Part shown: positions 40,856 through 45,777 of the stretch, one piece after another
How positions within the stretch are numbered: position 1 is the stretch's first letter
How the letters are laid out: the number at the start of each line of letters is the position of its first letter
Assembly (NCBI GenBank): GCA_947630625.1
Contig: CANRIL010000021.1
Span: forward strand, 1 to 45,777
Direction of reading: 5' to 3'
Source: an uncultured Clostridia bacterium
GTDB taxonomy: Bacteria > Bacillota > Clostridia > Oscillospirales > CAG-272
Length of the DNA stretch: 45,777 nucleotides
Translations under genes and position numbers: made by a program
Notes under the pieces: generated by a model
Databases searched by the model: none
Told to the model about the DNA's origin: nothing
Seen by the model: the letters and a program-made list of their open reading frames with translations, nothing else

Positions 40856-42124
40856 TCATCTCACTCCATGCAGCCAGTCTAAAAGCAGCTTCCGCATCCG
40901 CGTTGACGGGATATAAATCTTTATTGGTTCGCCGTCACGGATACAACTGCGGAAAATCCATTGCAGCATAACAGAGAGGGCGTACGCGTCGGCATCAACA
41001 TCAATGTTAGTTCCATCGGCATCATTTTTATTTTCGAAGTATCTTTTAACATAGGGGTTCGGGAATGAATTCATTGCATATACAAGCACGCTGCGATCGC
41101 GGAAATCATTTGTTGCCCGTGCATTGCAGGGAATAAAGCATTGCAGCCTGTCAGTAAGTTTGTCAAAATCTTTCTTCGGCAATTGTCTTTCCTCCACTGT
41201 TGGTTGCCTCGTAACAACATAGCCCTTGCCCTTAATATCAGATTTATATTTTTTAGGGCACGTCCATAGTATATTGACAGCCTTTGCTTTTGCTACATTA
41301 TGCAGATAGTTGTATATATTATTTTTTAAAATTGTTAAATCTTTTTTCGTCGCGCGATCATACCACGTTTTCGACAATGAGCTTGATTTGTAGCTGTTTG
41401 CCGCTGTATTATCGTATATGTCTATCAGTCCCGCGTATGCCTTTTGTCTCTCAACGTCTCGTTTGTATTGCGTCAATATATAGTTATCATCAGCATCTTT
41501 TTCGACGCTGCGCATATCATATGAGATATCATGATATCTAAAATATGGTTTGAGAAATGAGCCGTCGAACATATATGTCAGTATATATACTTTTTCAAAA
41601 AGATCAAAAATTTGCGGAGGAAACTGCCATACAAGAAGGGTTTTATCGAGATAAAAGAGATTCCCATTTTTAGCCAGTCGTTCAACGTCTGCATACTTCG
41701 ATTGAGGATATGAGCCTTTACACCACGTTACTTTGCCGTAGGTATCTACTTCGATAAAATGTTCGTGGATTAGTAAATTAATATCGTCACGCTTGATTTT
41801 TTCGACGGACACATCGTTAAAGTCGACCAGTATGTCAAGCACCTCGTCAAGGAATAAAGTGTAGTTGCCTTGTTTAATGTATTCTATCGTGTCAGCGTCA
41901 GCGTTTGAGAATGTCGTATGTGTTACCGCGATGTTAGCCCCATCAAGCAACAGTTTGTTAAAACCGAACAGCTTGCGCCCGTCTATCGGTTGCGGCTCGC
42001 GGAAGTCAAGCCCTGTCGCGTCAAGCCGCTCAAATTCTTTCAGGAAGGGCGTGCAAAAAATATATGATTTTTCGGGGTTGCGTCGCATCTCTGCTAACGC
42101 CCATTCGGTTTTACCGCCGCCCAT
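40856..42124 (-). CDS. superfamily 2 helicase-like ATPase of the element
   Basis: 422 residues from ATG 42124, opening MGGGKTEWALAEMRRNPEKS, i.e. straight into the Walker A loop. Further motifs are YIFCTPFLKE (Ia), IAVTHTTFSNADADT, FLDEVLDILVDF (Walker B, DEV), and later VKAVNILWTCPKKY and SVLVYAMNSFPNPYVKRYF. This looks like an origin-binding or phage replication helicase. The ATG has no ribosome binding site and would remove the strand that always precedes Walker A. The frame stays open for ten more codons (ISKITIVDTI) to an AUA at 42154 with AGGAGG nine bases before it. True start probably 42154. Confidence 0.7.
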   Translation of the reverse strand: MGGGKTEWALAEMRRNPEKSYIFCTPFLKEFERLDATGLDFREPQPIDGRKLFGFNKLLLDGANIAVTHTTFSNADADTIEYIKQGNYTLFLDEVLDILVDFNDVSVEKIKRDDINLLIHEHFIEVDTYGKVTWCKGSYPQSKYADVERLAKNGNLFYLDKTLLVWQFPPQIFDLFEKVYILTYMFDGSFLKPYFRYHDISYDMRSVEKDADDNYILTQYKRDVERQKAYAGLIDIYDNTAANSYKSSSLSKTWYDRATKKDLTILKNNIYNYLHNVAKAKAVNILWTCPKKYKSDIKGKGYVVTRQPTVEERQLPKKDFDKLTDRLQCFIPCNARATNDFRDRSVLVYAMNSFPNPYVKRYFENKNDADGTNIDVDADAYALSVMLQWIFRSCIRDGEPIKIYIPSTRMRKLLLDWLHGVR

Positions 42125-42150
42125 AATAGTATCAACGATTGTAATCTTAC

Positions 42151-42771
42151 TTATAGGTTGTCACCTCCTGTATTATCTTTGCGCCCTCTCCTGCGCTGTT
42201 TATCAATTTCTGTTATGTGCAGGATGAACCCCCTACACCATTCGGGACTTATTATACTTTTAGTGTGTTCGTCAAAGTTGGTGCAATCATCAAGATACAA
42301 GTTGATAAAACCTTTTGGCATACCATTTTCAAACATCTGCAACACTGTTGTTGCTGTGGCAATACTATCTATTTCGGGATAATCTAACGACGGTAACATT
42401 GAGTGCATATCACTAGCAATCTGTTCATATGCACTAATTATCGAGTTTATATTCTTAATTAACTCATAGTCTGCATTACTCATATGTTCGACCTCAATAT
42501 TATGTGTCTTGCAAAATTCGATTGCAGCAAATTTCTCTTTCATGTTTCTGGCTTTTTCATTTATAGGGTATAACCAGCAGAAATTATTAACTTTTTGAAG
42601 GAAATCTTTGTTGCAATCTAAAATATTAAACATATATTCTTTGTCGACTCTTTTATGCGACATTGAACAGCCTGGAAAAACGTTTCCGTTTGGTGCAACT
42701 GATAAAGTCTTTAGGATAAATTTCATATCTTTTAAAAAGGGTTCACCGGGTAAATTAGCTGATTCCCCCAT
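42151..42771 (-). CDS. radical SAM protein, C-terminal part, out of frame
   Basis: 206 codons from an ATG with no ribosome binding site. The open frame continues upstream as IVKNPANLLDIRILNNNYYF, which reads as genuine protein and would join the radical SAM core at a run of six A on the minus strand (42836-42831). The segment ILKTLSVAPNGNVFPGCSMS resembles the end of radical SAM cores, where the product strand and a Gly-Cys precede the C-terminal region. The final part is helical and ends KQRRRGRKDNTGGDNL. Its stop overlaps the putative helicase start (ATAA). Probably not an independent gene. Confidence 0.65.
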   Translation of the reverse strand: MGESANLPGEPFLKDMKFILKTLSVAPNGNVFPGCSMSHKRVDKEYMFNILDCNKDFLQKVNNFCWLYPINEKARNMKEKFAAIEFCKTHNIEVEHMSNADYELIKNINSIISAYEQIASDMHSMLPSLDYPEIDSIATATTVLQMFENGMPKGFINLYLDDCTNFDEHTKSIISPEWCRGFILHITEIDKQRRRGRKDNTGGDNL

Positions 42772-42803
42772 AAAATAATAATTATTGTTTAATATCCGTA
42801 TAT

Positions 42804-43439
42804 CTAATAGATTTGCTGGATTTTTAACAATTTTTTATAATTTAATAAGGCATTGCCTTCTAATGTGATAGATGGCATACTATTGTATGTATCAGTTTGT
42901 TTAACAATGCTGAACACCTCGCTATCAATTTTAGAAGTATAGAAATCTATTGTTTCCTTTACTTCATCTGCTCGTATGTTGTGCCCTATATTGCTAACTA
43001 TAACACACATTTTAGTGTGTGAAGAACCTGCATACCAATATACTCTTCTACCAATATCCCACCTAATAAAAGGTCTTATTTCTGATTCAATGTCACACAA
43101 ATAGTTTATTAGCCTGTTGAATGATTCGACTAATTCTATTTTTTTATGCTTGCCGTTGGTAAATATAACCACATCATTAATATAGATATGTTTTTCGATG
43201 ATTTTATCAATTAAATATTTGACCATATCAGGCGCTAAAAATGGCTCACCGCCTGAAATTCTAAGATTTGAAATATACGTATTTTGCATTTCATCAAGTG
43301 TTTTATCTATTATTTCTTTTGAAATGTCTAAATTCTGCGCCTGACCTTTAAAGCAAAACTCGCATTGCATGTCGCACCGTCTTGTCATTTCAACAGCCAA
43401 GCAAGTCATATAAGTGTTTAATTTGTGATTCGTCAACAA
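42804..43439 (-). CDS. radical SAM protein, N-terminal part, frameshifted
   Basis: 211 codons. The cluster-binding motif CDMQCEFCFKG (CxxxCxxC) is near residue 23, followed by LRISGGEPFLAPD (the GGE motif) and DVVIFTNGKHKK, so this is a true radical SAM core that uses SAM to generate a radical. The last eight residues are probably out of frame; one more A in the A-run (minus strand, 42836-42831) would join it to the next ORF, giving about 430 residues. TTG 43439 follows GGAGG by seven bases and directly follows the HNH stop. The substrate is unknown. Confidence 0.75.
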   Translation of the reverse strand: MLTNHKLNTYMTCLAVEMTRRCDMQCEFCFKGQAQNLDISKEIIDKTLDEMQNTYISNLRISGGEPFLAPDMVKYLIDKIIEKHIYINDVVIFTNGKHKKIELVESFNRLINYLCDIESEIRPFIRWDIGRRVYWYAGSSHTKMCVIVSNIGHNIRADEVKETIDFYTSKIDSEVFSIVKQTDTYNSMPSITLEGNALLNYKKLLKIQQIY

Positions 43440-43820
43440 TTATTTACCTCCTTTATCTGCTTTCCCTCTCCGATTGAGGGCGTTTTCTTTGTATGTCGCC
43501 CATTTTAAATTAACGTGTCTATTGTCGCCGCGCTCATGATTCTTGTGGTGCGCGACCGGCAAATTATCGGGGTTGTCATGGTATGTCAAGCAGATCAAAC
43601 GGTTTATGCGCCTGTCTCGATATACGCCGTCTTTGCACCTTAATTTAACGTAGCCATATCCATTGACATACCACGGCTTGAGCGGACGCAGCTTGCCGTT
43701 TGGTGTAACGCTGCATATGTCGCCGTTGTTGTTGACATAGTAATCACATCCAAAACCTTCAATTTTGCGCCAGTTTAATTTTTTCAAAATATCTCGATAC
43801 GTTTGCCCGATATCTTTCAT
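43440..43820 (-). CDS. NUMOD4/HNH endonuclease
   Basis: A 126-residue protein. The NUMOD4-like beginning NWRKIEGFGCDYYVNNNGDI precedes an HNH_3-type nuclease part, LICLTYHDNPDNLPVAHHKN then RGDNRHVNLKWATYKENALN, with the conserved His and Asn residues. Such proteins are common free-standing homing-type endonucleases in phages. It has a clear AGGAGG site before ATG 43820. It is the first gene of the element's minus-strand set (HNH, radical SAM, helicase), whose promoter should lie upstream, close to the IS. Confidence 0.88.
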   Translation of the reverse strand: MKDIGQTYRDILKKLNWRKIEGFGCDYYVNNNGDICSVTPNGKLRPLKPWYVNGYGYVKLRCKDGVYRDRRINRLICLTYHDNPDNLPVAHHKNHERGDNRHVNLKWATYKENALNRRGKADKGGK

Positions 43821-43933
43821 TCGTTCACCTCCTCAAAAATTGTATTTTAGCCCCGAGCGAAATGCAAAAAGATCAATAGATACAGGGTAAAAAGCATGCT
43901 CGGGAAGAGACTTATCACCCCAAATATATAGAA

Positions 43934-43997
43934 AACGGTCATCTCAGATGGTATAATATTGTTGAGCAAAAACAAAAAGCCAAAGGAGATGACCGTT
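43934..43997. repeat. 12-bp inverted repeat around the transposase promoter and start
   Basis: AACGGTCATCTC (43934-43945) is matched by GAGATGACCGTT (43986-43997), perfect over 12 bp. The right arm holds the GGAG site and the ATG at 43989. The extended -10 promoter lies in the loop. Confidence 0.85.
43949..43957 (+). promoter_or_regulatory. extended -10 promoter of the transposase
   Basis: TGGTATAAT at 43949-43957 fits the TGn-TATAAT extended -10 form; the -35 region (TAGAAA near 43929) is poor. Transcription should start near 43964, inside the loop of the inverted repeat. Confidence 0.55.
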
Positions 43998-45269
43998 ATC
44001 TATCGTCAATTACTTATCAACGACATAACGCTGTTTACATCGCAGCCAAAAGCAAAGTTTTACGACACGCTGTTCATGAATCTTGACTTAGGATCGTTTC
44101 CAGACAGACGCCATAAACACGGGCGAATGGGATATTCACGTCAAGCTTTGCTCCGGTCAGTCGTCGTTATGAAGTGTGAATGTTTTGAGTATATCTCCGA
44201 TCTGTGGGATTACCTCAACAACAATCTGATCATAGCTCATTATTGCGGTTTCGACATTACCCGAAAGCTCCCAGGATATCACGTGTTTGAACGCTTTATC
44301 AAAAACCTCAACAATGACGAGCTTAAAAAAATCATGGCATCGCAAGTAAAAAGACTTTATGAGCTCGGCATAGTCGACGCCTCTTTTATCGCTATCGATT
44401 CTACTCCGATTTCTGCTAATACTTCTCAAAACAATCCCAAATCATTCGGCAAGGATAAATTCAAGAAAGATACCCCTCCGAAGAATGACAAGGACTGCAG
44501 GCTCGGCGTCCATACGGCCTCAAATCAGCATAATGAGAAGAACTACGAGTTTTACTGGGGATACAAAAATCACATCATTGTTGACTGCATCTCCGGGCTG
44601 CCTCTTTACGAGCTTACCACTACGGCTGATGTTAACGATTCTTCCGTCGCTCTCGATATGCTGCATGAAACAAACAGCGTTATCCCGATCGATGAGTGTA
44701 CTCTGATTGCCGACAAAGCCTACGATGTCAAGGCTATATACAACACCGTAAAATTTGTTTATGACGGTGAGTGTGCTATCCCGCTCAATCCGAGAAACTC
44801 GAAGAATCCTCCCTCGCTTGCATGCGGAAATGTCATATGCGACGCCGGCCTTGCCATGCACAAGGACGGCAAAGATCACTCCGGCGGCAGACTTCGTCAG
44901 AAATATTGCTGTCCGTTTAAATATTCCTCTGACGACTGCGCTTGCCCCTGCGCACACAAAAACTACTTCAACGGTAAGAAGCATCGCGGCTGCACCAAGT
45001 ATGTCACTTTACCCGACGATTATCGTCTTTCCATCGATCGTACCTGCGTCTCTTTCAAGAAAATTTACGCGCTTCGTACCGAGATCGAACGTTACAACGC
45101 TCGTTTCAAGCAGACCCGTCAGGAACGCATGTGGGTTCGTTCTCTTAACGCCGTTCGCAATCTTTCTTCGATCGCTCATATTGCTCTTTTAGCCGTTGCT
45201 TTCGCTGCCGTCATCACCCAAAATCCCGATTTCATCCGTTCTCGTAAATCAGCTCTCCGCTCCGCCTGA
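43989..45269 (+). CDS. IS5/IS1182-like DDE transposase
   Basis: A 426-residue transposase from ATG 43989 (MTVIYRQLLINDITLF); the frame is open to a TTG at 43959. The N-terminal helical domain has RHKHGRMGYSRQALLRSVVV, then LGIVDASFIAIDSTPISANT with the first catalytic Asp (about 140), ECTLIADKAYD with the second, and RTEIERYNARFKQTRQERM with the Glu. A cysteine-rich insert (KYCCPFKYSSDDCACPCAHKN) is typical of IS1182 relatives. The GGAG site directly abuts ATG 43989, so initiation is unusual. The transposase is intact and opposite in direction to the element genes. Confidence 0.88.
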   Translation: MTVIYRQLLINDITLFTSQPKAKFYDTLFMNLDLGSFPDRRHKHGRMGYSRQALLRSVVVMKCECFEYISDLWDYLNNNLIIAHYCGFDITRKLPGYHVFERFIKNLNNDELKKIMASQVKRLYELGIVDASFIAIDSTPISANTSQNNPKSFGKDKFKKDTPPKNDKDCRLGVHTASNQHNEKNYEFYWGYKNHIIVDCISGLPLYELTTTADVNDSSVALDMLHETNSVIPIDECTLIADKAYDVKAIYNTVKFVYDGECAIPLNPRNSKNPPSLACGNVICDAGLAMHKDGKDHSGGRLRQKYCCPFKYSSDDCACPCAHKNYFNGKKHRGCTKYVTLPDDYRLSIDRTCVSFKKIYALRTEIERYNARFKQTRQERMWVRSLNAVRNLSSIAHIALLAVAFAAVITQNPDFIRSRKSALRSA

Positions 45270-45293
45270 TCATCTTTTTCGGGCGATTTTTCC

Positions 45294-45314
45294 CTCCCTT
45301 TTCGGGAGCCTTTT
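45294..45314 (+). terminator. weak terminator after the transposase gene
   Basis: CTCCC (45294-45298) pairs with GGGAG (45304-45308), then CCTTTTG. Short stem. Confidence 0.4.
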
Positions 45315-45403
45315 GTCGTCCCGTTTTTTTCTTGCCACGTTTTTTAGTCCTCTATTTCGCTCAGATCATGAATAGGTATAGGTGAAGGTTTCTTTTCTAT
45401 CGT

Positions 45404-45658
45404 TCATTTCTTTCGCCTTTCGTTTTTTCCACTTCTGAATTCATCAATTTCTGCCCAAACAAGATACGCAATCCCAATGATTAAACTAATCACGCTAAAG
45501 GTTGACAGACCGTTTCCAACACATAGAAGTCCGCTTTGAAATAAGGATTCGTCCCATGTACTCACACCCGACATAAAGATTGCTGCCGTCACATACTTCG
45601 TTGCGTACAGCAGTCCTGCTATCAAGCAAAGAATCGTTCCTGTACCTCTTTTGTTCAT
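45404..45658 (-). CDS. small membrane protein of unknown function
   Basis: An 84-residue protein with two membrane segments (about 6-30, GTILCLIAGLLYATKYVTAA, and 45-68, STFSVISLIIGIAYLVWAEI) and a basic tail SGKNERRKK. ATG 45658 is chosen because AAAGGAG lies upstream; a longer frame to 45700 has less support. It belongs to the element or to DNA beyond the IS. No family was recognised. From 45659 to the window end nothing further is seen. Confidence 0.6.
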   Translation of the reverse strand: MNKRGTGTILCLIAGLLYATKYVTAAIFMSGVSTWDESLFQSGLLCVGNGLSTFSVISLIIGIAYLVWAEIDEFRSGKNERRKK

Positions 45659-45777
45659 TTCCAAATGTCTCCTTTCCGATTTCTGCGGATATTGTAGCAA
45701 TCAACTGTTTGCGAAACATTCAAGTTATGTTTGAGAATTGTTAATTTGGAGCTTTTTCAAATTTTTATTCGCCCGCC

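Larger units (their letters stand above)
43855..45362 (+). mobile_element. insertion sequence, approximate limits
   Basis: An IS carrying one transposase gene, sitting just upstream of the HNH gene. The ends given are those of a short imperfect-context inverted repeat, GAGCGAAAT at 43855-43863 and ATTTCGCTC at 45354-45362; no target duplication was found, so the limits are uncertain. Confidence 0.4.
38881..45777. mobile_element. integrative element in tRNA-Ala (left end; right end beyond window)
   Basis: At least 6.9 kb, with AT-richer sequence and codon use than the chromosome before it. Contents: integrase, small unknown gene, iteron-like repeats, helicase-like ATPase, split radical SAM gene, HNH endonuclease, an IS, and a small membrane protein. 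Except for the IS transposase, all genes run toward the integrase. No structural phage genes, relaxase or conjugation genes are visible, so a satellite-like or mobilisable element is possible, but the missing part may hold more. Confidence 0.75.

Noticed and set aside
43855-45362. GAGCGAAAT/ATTTCGCTC as the true IS termini
   Set aside because: Only 9 bp match, flanks show no target duplication, and such a match could be chance. Used only as approximate limits.

Overview
The window reads as the chromosome of an anaerobic, spore-forming member of the Clostridia (Bacillota). The main evidence is a pyruvate:ferredoxin oxidoreductase, a flavodiiron oxygen-reducing protein with its own rubredoxin, the two dipicolinate synthase genes needed for spores, and a yicC-remA-rpoZ-priA-def-fmt-rsmB cluster in Firmicute order. 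Near-consensus sigma-A promoters (TTGACA, 17 bp, TATAAT) occur throughout. The core is GC-rich and uses TTG starts fairly often. No rRNA or CRISPR array was seen.

Layout. 1-7660 (minus) is one long gene train, DUF5685, J-domain protein, membrane protein, yicC, remA, rpoZ, priA, def, fmt, rsmB (cut by the window edge), probably driven from 7711-7739. 7.9-14.4 kb (mostly plus) holds the flavodiiron protein, a MecA-like adaptor, a candidate structured small RNA with a strong promoter, a membrane protein (minus), a Xer-type recombinase coupled to a CDP-alcohol phosphatidyltransferase, and a two-gene HTH unit. 14.5-20.8 kb holds pyruvate:ferredoxin oxidoreductase and an AAA+ ATPase (minus), then a TMEM43-like membrane protein. 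20.8-27 kb holds two GH51 arabinofuranosidases, a methyltransferase and Hsp33. 27.1-27.65 kb is a five-gene tRNA cluster (Val, Asp, Phe, Gly, Cys). A lipoprotein gene and murD were once convergent neighbours and are now split by a restriction-modification cassette (28.3-31.0 kb). 31-38.6 kb holds murD, DUF6472, a leucine-rich-repeat lipoprotein, alaS and dpaAB.

From the tRNA-Ala gene at 38,808 to the window end the DNA is AT-richer and is an integrative element: a tyrosine integrase next to the tRNA 3' end, a small gene, iteron-like repeats, a helicase-like ATPase, a frameshifted radical SAM gene, an HNH endonuclease, an IS transposase and a small membrane protein. No capsid, tail or conjugation genes are visible. 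Its far end lies outside the window.

The most unusual signals are: (1) a 23-bp direct repeat flanking the restriction-modification cassette, which spans the old lipoprotein/murD junction and supplies the endonuclease stop codon; (2) two accessory genes broken by an apparent one-base loss in 6-base homopolymers; (3) a helicase gene whose best start is an AUA overlapping the upstream stop as ATAA; (4) an IS whose transposase start sits in one arm of an inverted repeat with the promoter in the loop; (5) a rod-like, possibly 6S-like RNA at 10.6-10.8 kb; and (6) helically phased CCGATAGC repeats in the element. Assignments are from reading the sequence; no database search was run.
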